DNA of 37,599 nt from Verrucomicrobiales bacterium. GTDB taxonomy: Bacteria; Verrucomicrobiota; Verrucomicrobiia; Verrucomicrobiales; DEV007. Location of the stretch: contig JARGOP010000008.1 of the NCBI GenBank assembly GCA_029233965.1, forward strand, positions 75,007 to 112,605. Reading direction: 5' to 3'. How positions within the stretch are numbered: position 1 is the stretch's first letter; each line of letters opens with the position of its first letter. This document shows positions 31,837 through 37,599 of the stretch, piece by piece. The notes under the pieces are model-generated. The model searched no databases. It saw nothing but the letters and a program-made list of their open reading frames with translations, and was not told the origin of the DNA. The position numbers and the translations under genes were made by a program.

Positions 31837-32631
31837 TCACTCCTTCTCAAGCACCAGGGAGATTGCTTCGGCGGCGGCGGTGAATCCGAAAGTTCCGGTT
31901 ACGGGCGTGGCGGTTCCAAATCCGGTCGCGCAGTTGAGCCGGAGATGGCTGCCGGGTTCAGGGTCTTCCCGGACCGTTCCGTCTGCCCAGGGGAAGCGGG
32001 CGTTTTCCGTGCTGAAAACGGCGCGGACGCCAAAGGGTAATTTCAGTTGCTCTGCCGGGAAGTCATAATTTTGGCGGAGCGTTTTCCGGACGAGACGAAG
32101 AAGCCGGTCGTTGGTAGCGTAGGCGAGGTCGTCGCTGCTTACCCCGGCCGGGTTGCTTTTTCCGCCCGCTCCCCCGGCGACGACGAGCGGGATCCCGCGG
32201 TCGCGACAGGTGGCGATGAGAAAGGCCTTTTCTTTGACGGCATCGATTGCGTCAATGATCACATCGAAGCCGGTCGCGAGGAGTCGGTCGGCCGTGTTTT
32301 CGGTGAAAAAGGCGAGGCTCTCGTGGACGATGATCTCCGGATTGATGAGGCGCATTCGCTCCCCGAGCGAGGTGACCTTGAAACGGCCCACGGCTCCGTC
32401 GAGAGCGGGGAGCTGGCGATTGACATTCGTAATACAGACTTCGTCGAGATCGATGAGGGTGATTTCCCCGACCCCGCTTCGGGCGAGAGCTTCGGCGCTC
32501 CAGGATCCGACGCCGCCTACTCCGATCACCGCGATGTGGGCTCTCCGGAGTTTCGGCAGAGCCGGGGTTCCGTAGAGGCGGGCGATGCCGGAAAACCGGT
32601 CGAGATAATCAGATGGGAGCTCTTCGTTCAA
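31837..32631 (-). CDS. tcdA: tRNA threonylcarbamoyladenosine dehydratase
   Basis: A 264-residue ThiF/E1-like enzyme matching TcdA (CsdL), about the E. coli length (268). It catalyses ATP-dependent dehydration of t6A37 to cyclic t6A in ANN-decoding tRNAs. The nucleotide-binding loop GVGGVGSWSAEALARSG (residues about 36-52) is intact. LIDLDEVCITNVNRQLPAL carries the Asp and Arg that bind ATP, and DVIIDAIDAVKEKAFLI the Mg-binding Asp. The C-terminal TGFGTATPVTGTFG matches the family end. It is convergent with the anti-sigma gene (3 bases between stops) and divergent from rlmH. No signal peptide. Confidence 0.93.
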   Translation of the reverse strand: MNEELPSDYLDRFSGIARLYGTPALPKLRRAHIAVIGVGGVGSWSAEALARSGVGEITLIDLDEVCITNVNRQLPALDGAVGRFKVTSLGERMRLINPEIIVHESLAFFTENTADRLLATGFDVIIDAIDAVKEKAFLIATCRDRGIPLVVAGGAGGKSNPAGVSSDDLAYATNDRLLRLVRKTLRQNYDFPAEQLKLPFGVRAVFSTENARFPWADGTVREDPEPGSHLRLNCATGFGTATPVTGTFGFTAAAEAISLVLEKE

Positions 32632-32691
32632 TCAGCGTGATCTTGCGTTCAAGGGAGGCCCGTTGCAAGTTGAGCTTCAGGCTTTGAAACC

Positions 32692-33141
32692 ATGAAGTGG
32701 CAAATTGCAGCAGTCGGAAAACCCTCGCTCGCCTACGCGAAGGATGGCGTCGCGGAATATCGGAAACGGCTCCGGCGTTATGCAACGGTCTCCATCGATC
32801 TGATCCAGCGCGATGGGGGGAAAGAGAAGAACGGGCAGCAACTGCTCCAGATGAGTGAAGGCTCGCTCCGGGTGGTTCTCGATGAGCGTGGCAAAAGCTG
32901 GACCACCGGTGAGTTTGTCGAGCGTGTCGAAGGTTGGCAAATGGACGGGGTGAAGCGGGTTTCCATTCTCATCGGGGGAGCTGACGGACACTCTGACGAA
33001 ACACGGGCAGCGGCGGATCATGTCATTTCGATGAGCGGATTCACCCTGCAGCACGAGTTGGCGTTGCTGGTTCTGATGGAGCAGATCTACCGGGTTCATA
33101 CGGTGATGAAAGGCGAACCCTATCACCGCGAGGAGGCGTGA
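32692..33141 (+). CDS. rlmH: 23S rRNA (pseudouridine1915-N3)-methyltransferase RlmH
   Basis: A 149-residue SPOUT methyltransferase that methylates pseudouridine 1915 in helix 69 of 23S rRNA (E. coli RlmH 155 residues). The SAM-binding trefoil knot includes LDERGKSWTTGEFV (residues about 64-77), the ILIGGADGH loop (about 92-100) and the C-terminal HELALLVLMEQIYRVHTVMKGEPYHR, here matched by EQIYR and PYHR. The YHR end is diagnostic. Divergent from tcdA with only 60 bases between, so their promoters overlap. Confidence 0.95.
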   Translation: MKWQIAAVGKPSLAYAKDGVAEYRKRLRRYATVSIDLIQRDGGKEKNGQQLLQMSEGSLRVVLDERGKSWTTGEFVERVEGWQMDGVKRVSILIGGADGHSDETRAAADHVISMSGFTLQHELALLVLMEQIYRVHTVMKGEPYHREEA

Positions 33142-33220
33142 ACCTGTTTTCCACCCGCATGAAAAAGAGGTTTCCAAGGATGCGTCACGGCTTTAGATTG
33201 TAATTTCAATAAATACAAAA

Positions 33221-34864
33221 ATGAGACTTTCCCTGAATTTTACCCTCATTCTCCTCCTGACATTGGCGGTCGGAAGTGTGCTGAACGCGGAAGAGGCAAA
33301 GCCTGCACCGAAGAATAAGAAAGCCGCCCCCAAGGTCGAAGCGAAGGAGGGGAAAAAAGCGCCGAAGAAAGAGGCTGCTGAAAAGAATCCTCTTCCGCCA
33401 AAGAAAGAGGACGGTAACAAAGACAAGGCGGACGGAAAGGATGAAGATCAGGAAGGCGGAAAGACTGAGGAAAAAGAAGTCAAGACCCACAAGGTCGAGA
33501 AAGGACCGATCGAGGTAACGGTGAAGGTTTCCGGGATTATCGAGGGTAAAAAGAGCACGCCGCTGGCGATGGACCTGTTGCGTTGGGCTGACCTTCTCGT
33601 CGTGAAATCCGTTCCTCACGGCACGGAAGTGAAGAAGGGCAATGTGCTGGTTGAGTTGGACACGAGGACCCTCCGGAAAAAAATCGAAGAGTTGGAAATG
33701 GGAATGCCCTTGAAGCATTTGGATCTCGAGGCCGCCCGGTTGAATCTCGAAACGTTGCAAAAAACGACACCGATTGCCCTCGAGAAAGCGCGCAAAGCAA
33801 AAATGCAGGCCGAAGAGGATTTCGCCTACTTCGAAGATGTGAGCCGCCCGATGCGGGAGAAGGATGCCGAGCAGGATGTGAAGCAGGTGAGAGAGTATTT
33901 AGCCTATGCCGAGGAAGAGCTGAACCAGCTCAGGAAAATGTATGAGGCAGATGATCTCACCGAAGAAACCGAGGAGATTATTCTGCGTCGTGCGGAGAAC
34001 ACGGTGAACGACTATCGCTGGATGCTGGAGCAGTCCGAAGAGCGGTCGAGACGCACCCTGAACACGCTGATTCCCCGCGAACACGAGAGCCTGCAGCGCA
34101 GCCTTCTGGAAACGCAGCTGAATTGGAGGGCGAATGAAAAATCTCTTCCGGATGCCCTGAAGAAGGCCGAACTGGAGTTTCGGGCGAAGACTCATGAGAT
34201 GGTTGAGTCAGAGAAGTCGCTTGAGGAACATCGGAGAGATCTGGACGCGTTGACGGTCCGCGCGCCCCATGATGGCATCGTTTATCTGGGCATGTCGCAG
34301 CGGGGGAAATGGACGACAGCTTCCACGGTGGAGCGGAAGTTGATTCCCGGGGGGAAGCTCACAATGCGGGAGATTTTCATGACCGTGGTCGATCCTTCGA
34401 ATCCGGAACTCATTCTTTCGATCTCTGAAAACCAGCTCGCGGATCTTGAGGTCGGGCAGGCTGCTGCGGTGAAGCTGACTTCGGATCCGGAAGCGGAAAT
34501 TTCCGGGAAAGTGGCTTCACTCTCCCGGGTTCCCTACGCGGATAACACCTTCAGCGGGGTGATCCAACTCTCGAAGGGGGATCCTGATGCGGTGCTCTTT
34601 CCGGGGATGAAGGCCGAGGCGGAAATCACAGTATACAAGAATCCGGGGGCGCTCCTGATTCCATCCAAGGCGGTGAAGAAAGAGGGCGAGAAAGAAATTG
34701 TGACTCTCAAGGGAGGGGCTGAGCGGGTCATTGAGACCGGTCGTGCTTCGGATGGGAATGTTGAGGTTCTCAAAGGACTGAAGGTCGGTGAGGAAATCGA
34801 ACTTTCCGCGAAACCGGCTGACGACGCTCCTGAGAAGGCGGACCCAAAGGAAGAGAAAAAGTGA
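33221..34864 (+). CDS. HlyD-like membrane-fusion/efflux adaptor with long charged linker and coiled coil
   Basis: A 547-residue exported protein. Signal peptide about 1-23, then a Lys/Glu/Ala/Pro-rich low-complexity linker (24-90), then a biotinyl-lipoyl-like half (IEVTVKVSGIIEGKK, about 97-111, and VPHGTEVKKGNVLVELD, about 131-147). A very long helical coiled-coil region follows (about 150-345, rich in Glu/Lys/Arg/Leu). The second lipoyl half is TVRAPHDGIVYLG, and a beta-barrel segment leads to SKAVKKEGEKEIVTL. The layout matches periplasmic adaptors of RND/ABC systems, but no transporter gene adjoins. The gene ends at GTGA, overlapping the start of the cyclase-fold gene. An AT-rich leader without Shine-Dalgarno precedes the ATG. 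Confidence 0.82.
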   Translation: MRLSLNFTLILLLTLAVGSVLNAEEAKPAPKNKKAAPKVEAKEGKKAPKKEAAEKNPLPPKKEDGNKDKADGKDEDQEGGKTEEKEVKTHKVEKGPIEVTVKVSGIIEGKKSTPLAMDLLRWADLLVVKSVPHGTEVKKGNVLVELDTRTLRKKIEELEMGMPLKHLDLEAARLNLETLQKTTPIALEKARKAKMQAEEDFAYFEDVSRPMREKDAEQDVKQVREYLAYAEEELNQLRKMYEADDLTEETEEIILRRAENTVNDYRWMLEQSEERSRRTLNTLIPREHESLQRSLLETQLNWRANEKSLPDALKKAELEFRAKTHEMVESEKSLEEHRRDLDALTVRAPHDGIVYLGMSQRGKWTTASTVERKLIPGGKLTMREIFMTVVDPSNPELILSISENQLADLEVGQAAAVKLTSDPEAEISGKVASLSRVPYADNTFSGVIQLSKGDPDAVLFPGMKAEAEITVYKNPGALLIPSKAVKKEGEKEIVTLKGGAERVIETGRASDGNVEVLKGLKVGEEIELSAKPADDAPEKADPKEEKK

Positions 34865-35985
34865 AAGCCGCCTCTTTCATCGCGGTTTGGGCCGTTGCTC
34901 TTCTCTCTCCGTGCCTTCGCACGGCGGACGGGAGTCCCGTCGAAGAAGCAATCGTCGCCGGCGTCGAGTTTCTCATTCAGGACCAAAACCCCGATGGCAG
35001 CTGGGGCTCCGCGAGGCAGACGAAGGGACTCAACATCTACGCACCGGTGCCGGGAGCTCACGATGCATTCCGCGCGGCGGTGACCGCAATGGCCGTCTCC
35101 GCGATGATTGATTCCGGCCTTGCCGACGATCCGGGAGAAGCGGCTGAAGCGCTTCAGAAAGGGGAGCTTTATCTGTTGGACTCATTGCCCAAAGTCCGGC
35201 GTGCCGACGCGACGGCGATCTACAACGTCTGGACGCATGCCTACGGGATTCAGGCGCTGACGGACATGTATCCGCGGGCGAAGGGAGAGCGGAGAGAGCA
35301 AATCCGCGAACTGATCGCGCAGCAGATTGACCGCCTCGGGCGTTATGCCTCGGTCGACGGCGGTTGGGGCTACTATGACTTCCGGGTGGGAACGGCAAGA
35401 CCGGCGTCGAGCTCGATCAGCTTCACCACGGCAACTTGTCTCGTCGCGTTGCACGAGGCTTCCAAAATTGAAGGGATTGAAGTTCCCGGGAGGATGGTGG
35501 AGGCGGCCGTGGCTTCCATCAACCGGCAGCGGAAGTCGGATCACAGCTACCTCTACGGCGAATACTTGAAAGCCCGCCCGATGTACGGCATCAACCGTCC
35601 AGCCGGCAGTCTCGGCCGGTCCCAGGCCTGCAACTACGCACTCCGAATCTGGGGCGATGAGACGATTGAAGATCCGGTCATTGAGGGATGGCTCGTTCGT
35701 CTCGGAGACCGGAACGGCTGGCTCGATATAGGACGAAAACGTCCCGTTCCGCATGAGGCCTGGTTCGCCGTTGCAGGATATTTTTTCTACTACGGTCACT
35801 ATTACGCGGCGCTCTGCACCGAGTTGCTGCCCGAAGCGGCGAGGGCTCCTCATCAGGAGATGCTTGCCGGAATTTTGATGAATCTTCAGGAAGACGACGG
35901 CTCCTGGTGGGATTTTCCGTTTTACTCCTATCATCAACCCTACGGTACAGCGTTTGCGGTGATGACACTCGCGAAGTGCCGGTAA
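34861..35985 (+). CDS. Secreted terpene-cyclase/prenyltransferase-fold (squalene-cyclase-like repeat) protein
   Basis: A 374-residue protein starting at GTG 34861, overlapping the adaptor stop as GTGA. The N-terminal residues 1-25 look like a signal peptide ending near RTADG. QW-type motifs QNPDGSW (near residue 42) and QEDDGSW (near residue 345) frame an alpha/alpha-barrel, with a degenerate SVDGGWGYYD copy in the middle. The class II cyclase catalytic motif DxDD was looked for and not found, so squalene or terpene cyclisation is unlikely. The fold is also used by prenyltransferase beta subunits, pectate-type lyases and thioester-domain proteins. Coupling to the adaptor suggests a joint envelope function; the substrate is unknown. 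Confidence 0.72.
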   Translation: MKAASFIAVWAVALLSPCLRTADGSPVEEAIVAGVEFLIQDQNPDGSWGSARQTKGLNIYAPVPGAHDAFRAAVTAMAVSAMIDSGLADDPGEAAEALQKGELYLLDSLPKVRRADATAIYNVWTHAYGIQALTDMYPRAKGERREQIRELIAQQIDRLGRYASVDGGWGYYDFRVGTARPASSSISFTTATCLVALHEASKIEGIEVPGRMVEAAVASINRQRKSDHSYLYGEYLKARPMYGINRPAGSLGRSQACNYALRIWGDETIEDPVIEGWLVRLGDRNGWLDIGRKRPVPHEAWFAVAGYFFYYGHYYAALCTELLPEAARAPHQEMLAGILMNLQEDDGSWWDFPFYSYHQPYGTAFAVMTLAKCR

Positions 35986-35996
35986 AGGAAGGGTAG

Positions 35997-36016
35997 CGAA
36001 AGTCGTAAGACTTTCG
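35997..36016. repeat. Perfect palindromic hairpin after the cyclase-fold gene
   Basis: CGAAAGTC-GTAA-GACTTTCG forms an 8-pair stem with a GTAA loop, 11 bases after the stop at 35985. No T-run follows, so it is not a standard intrinsic terminator. Similar short palindromes occur as dispersed repeats in PVC genomes as I recall; this cannot be tested on one window. Confidence 0.6.
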
Positions 36017-36113
36017 AATCGATCGCGCTTCTCCAGGTCTCCCCAAGCACGACAAATCCGGTGGCATAGAATCACCTCTTTCATTCAGGAAAAAGTGGAC
36101 GAAGCATTCCGTC

Positions 36114-37097
36114 ATGCAGACAAGTGACTTTGACTATCATTTGCCCGAAGAGCTCATCGCCCAGCGCCCCCTTGAGCGACGGGATGCCTCCCGCATGATG
36201 GTCATTCGCCGCGAGACCGGCGAAATTGAGCACGCCCGTTTTTCAGATTTCCCTTCGCTCGTGGATGAAGACGATCTGCTTGTCCTGAACGACACCCGCG
36301 TCGTCCCGGCCCGTTTCTTTTCCAATGACGAAACCCGCGAGGTCCTCCGTGTCGATGTCGTCGCCCCCCGACGCTGGAAGTGCCTCGTTCGACCGGGGAA
36401 GCGTTTCAAAGTCGGGCGCACCGTTGAAATCGGGGACTCCGTCGGGACCGTCATCGACATCTGTGAAGAGGGAGGGGAACGCATCATCGAGTTCGATGTC
36501 GAGCCGGATGAAAATGTTCACGGGCACCTTGCTCTTCCACCCTACATCGAGCGCCCTGACGAGGCATCGGACAAGGAGCGCTATCAGACTGTCTTCGCGA
36601 AAAACGCCGGCGCGATCGCCGCTCCCACCGCGGGCCTTCATTTCTCAGACGAGATGCTGTCCGCGTTGCCTCATGCCTTTGTCACGCTGCACGTCGGGAT
36701 CGGGACCTTCCGTCCTGTCTCGGAAGAGGACGTCACGAAGCACCACATGCACAGCGAGCATTACGAATTGCAGGAAGCAACGGTGAAGGCGATCCGGGAG
36801 GCGAAGCGGACCTTTGCAATCGGAACCACGGTGGTGCGCGTTCTCGAGAGTTGCGCCGGCGGGAAGGGAAAGTCCAGCCTCAAAGCAGGTCAGGGTGAGA
36901 CCGATATTTTTATCTACCCCCCCTACGAGTTTCAGGCGGTTGACGCCCTTCTCACCAATTTTCATTTGCCGAAATCCACGCTCCTCATGCTGGTGAGTGC
37001 CCTCGCCGGTGAGGAGTTAATGCTTGAGGCTTATCACAAAGCGGTCGAAGAGCGCTACCGCTTCTTCAGTTACGGGGATTGCATGGTGGTCATTTGA
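36114..37097 (+). CDS. queA: S-adenosylmethionine:tRNA ribosyltransferase-isomerase QueA
   Basis: A 327-residue QueA, close to the usual 340-350. It transfers and isomerises the ribosyl part of SAM onto 7-aminomethyl-7-deazaguanine in tRNA, making epoxyqueuosine. Motifs in order: FDYHLPEELIAQRPLERRDASR (residues about 6-27), VLNDTRVVPAR (about 59-69), YQTVFAKNAGAIAAPTAGLHFS, read as AGAIAAPTAGLHF, then GIGTFRPV and the C-terminal TNFHLPKSTLLMLVSALAG. All blocks typical of the active family are present. The start ATG at 36114 follows a GA-rich stretch. A strong candidate promoter for the next gene lies just after its stop. Other queuosine genes are not in the window. Confidence 0.96.
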   Translation: MQTSDFDYHLPEELIAQRPLERRDASRMMVIRRETGEIEHARFSDFPSLVDEDDLLVLNDTRVVPARFFSNDETREVLRVDVVAPRRWKCLVRPGKRFKVGRTVEIGDSVGTVIDICEEGGERIIEFDVEPDENVHGHLALPPYIERPDEASDKERYQTVFAKNAGAIAAPTAGLHFSDEMLSALPHAFVTLHVGIGTFRPVSEEDVTKHHMHSEHYELQEATVKAIREAKRTFAIGTTVVRVLESCAGGKGKSSLKAGQGETDIFIYPPYEFQAVDALLTNFHLPKSTLLMLVSALAGEELMLEAYHKAVEERYRFFSYGDCMVVI

Positions 37098-37120
37098 ACA
37101 AATTAAACTGCATTTCGCAG

Positions 37121-37149
37121 TTGTTGAGGGGGTTAAAAAGGGCTATCTG
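37121..37149 (+). promoter_or_regulatory. Putative promoter for the membrane protein gene after queA
   Basis: TTGTTG (37121-37126), 17 bases, TATCTG (37144-37149). Predicted start is near 37156, giving about 60 bases of leader before the ATG at 37215. Confidence 0.45.
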
Positions 37150-37165
37150 TCTTTCACAGACACGA

Positions 37166-37200
37166 CCTCCGCACGGAATTCAACGGGTTTAGACCGGAGG
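37166..37200 (+). promoter_or_regulatory. Inverted repeat that could hide the Shine-Dalgarno
   Basis: CCTCCG (37166-37171) is complementary to CGGAGG (37195-37200), the only Shine-Dalgarno-like stretch before the ATG at 37215. The loop is 23 bases. The Shine-Dalgarno is 14 bases from the ATG, longer than ideal. Confidence 0.35.
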
Positions 37201-37214
37201 AAGACAGACCGCAC

Positions 37215-37599
37215 ATGTTCCATTTTTTCTCGCAGAAGCGACTTCAGAGCCGTGGGTTTTCCAGCGGACAGAAGCGTCGTAAACCGAATGAGACTGCTGC
37301 TTCAGAAATGATGCGGACGGGCTGGCAAATTTGCGGCCTGCTTTTCATTCTCTTCGCAGTGCTGGTTTCCTCGTGGATTGTGTTCACCTCGAGCGACACC
37401 TCGATTTTTGCTGGGAATCCGCTTCAGGCATTCGTCGTCGTGACCGTGATCTGCGCGACCTTTATGGTGCACTGGCACGTGAGCCTTCCGCAGACCTTTC
37501 GACAGAACTCGACTGTCACCCTGATGCTGACGATCATCCTGACTCAGCTCATGCTGGTGAAATTGAGCGAGTATGTCGCGACCACGTTTGCTCCGGGGG
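37215..37599 (+). CDS. N-terminal part of a membrane protein, possibly 7TM-HD (HDIG) phosphohydrolase type; runs off window
   Basis: The ATG at 37215 opens a frame without a stop up to the end (128 codons). A basic cytoplasmic lead (about 1-33, with QKRRKP) is followed by hydrophobic segments at about 38-57 (QICGLLFILFAVLVSSWIV), about 70-86 (FVVVTVICATFMVHWHV) and about 100-115 (TLMLTIILTQLMLVKL). The last part, KLSEYVATTFAPG, reminds me of the 7TM region of 7TMR-HD proteins (PgpH/HDIG class, cyclic-di-AMP phosphodiesterases), which often have such a lead in Verrucomicrobiota. The catalytic HD domain would lie beyond the window, so this is an inference from topology and the short motif. Confidence 0.55.
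   Translation, partial: MFHFFSQKRLQSRGFSSGQKRRKPNETAASEMMRTGWQICGLLFILFAVLVSSWIVFTSSDTSIFAGNPLQAFVVVTVICATFMVHWHVSLPQTFRQNSTVTLMLTIILTQLMLVKLSEYVATTFAPG

Noticed and set aside
34861-35985. Squalene-hopene cyclase enzyme
   Set aside because: The fold repeats fit but no DxDD catalytic motif is present, the length (374) is far below about 650, and the protein is exported.
35986-36113. A preQ1 riboswitch before queA
   Set aside because: The gap holds a palindrome but no recognisable preQ1 core, and queA is not a typical preQ1 target; nothing supports it.
37024-37311. A 95-codon plus-strand frame spanning the end of queA and the following leader
   Set aside because: It overlaps queA in another frame, crosses a likely promoter and overlaps the start of the next gene; no domain or start signal.
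1-37599. CRISPR arrays, insertion sequences, prophage or a defence island
   Set aside because: No spaced direct repeats, transposase, integrase or phage-type proteins were seen on either strand. The only direct repeat noticed is the single tRNA-end copy.

Overview
The window is G+C-rich chromosomal DNA (roughly 55-60% by eye). It most likely comes from a Verrucomicrobiota bacterium, with the sister phylum Planctomycetota as the alternative. The evidence is the set of families it carries: DUF1501, DUF1549/DUF1553, DUF1552, DUF1592-type cytochromes, DUF1080, an ECF sigma factor with a FecR-type anti-sigma factor, a secreted esterase with a PVC-style C-terminal domain, and golvesin-tailed FAD oxidoreductases. 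These families are expanded in that superphylum. No integrase, transposase, phage gene or CRISPR array was seen, so this looks like ordinary chromosome with accessory secreted functions.

Layout. 1-5132: a truncated beta-hydroxyacid dehydrogenase-family gene with Lys/Ala-rich tails (minus strand), then a plus-strand run of prokaryotic diacylglycerol/undecaprenol kinase, glycolate oxidase-type FAD subunit, a YceH-like protein and a secreted alpha/beta hydrolase, closed by a convergent DUF2237 gene. 5243-11348: a complete tripartite RND efflux operon (adaptor, inner-membrane pump, NodT-type outer-membrane lipoprotein). 11424-21361: a block of large exported proteins. It contains a DUF1552/DUF1592-cytochrome pair, a DUF1553-cytochrome/DUF1501 pair and a secreted FAD oxidoreductase. 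This is the usual PVC set thought to act on extracellular polymers, but its biochemistry is largely unknown.

21468-28705: a small SnoaL-like gene, a minus-strand DUF1080 / TPR-redoxin operon, a divergent adenylate-kinase-like gene with a long C-terminal extension, and a GTG-started TPR + TonB-like membrane anchor + vWA protein. 28709-29645: a small membrane protein of uncertain start, then about 375 bases without a protein gene. This gap holds tRNA-Thr(CGT) on the minus strand with a good promoter, a duplicated piece of the tRNA 3' end, and several palindromes.

29646-37599: an ECF sigma/FecR anti-sigma pair, tcdA (convergent), rlmH, a HlyD-like adaptor overlapping a secreted squalene-cyclase-fold protein, queA, and the 5' end of a membrane protein that may be of the 7TM-HD phosphohydrolase type. 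Three genes here (tcdA, queA and the tRNA) concern tRNA, and rlmH concerns rRNA modification.

Most promising for novelty: the adaptor/cyclase-fold pair with no transporter (33221-35985), the TPR/TonB-like/vWA protein (26252-28705), the FecR protein with what look like two tandem anti-sigma modules (30202-31833), and the tRNA-3'-end repeat with palindromes (29252-29485). All functional statements rest on reading motifs by eye. No similarity search was run.
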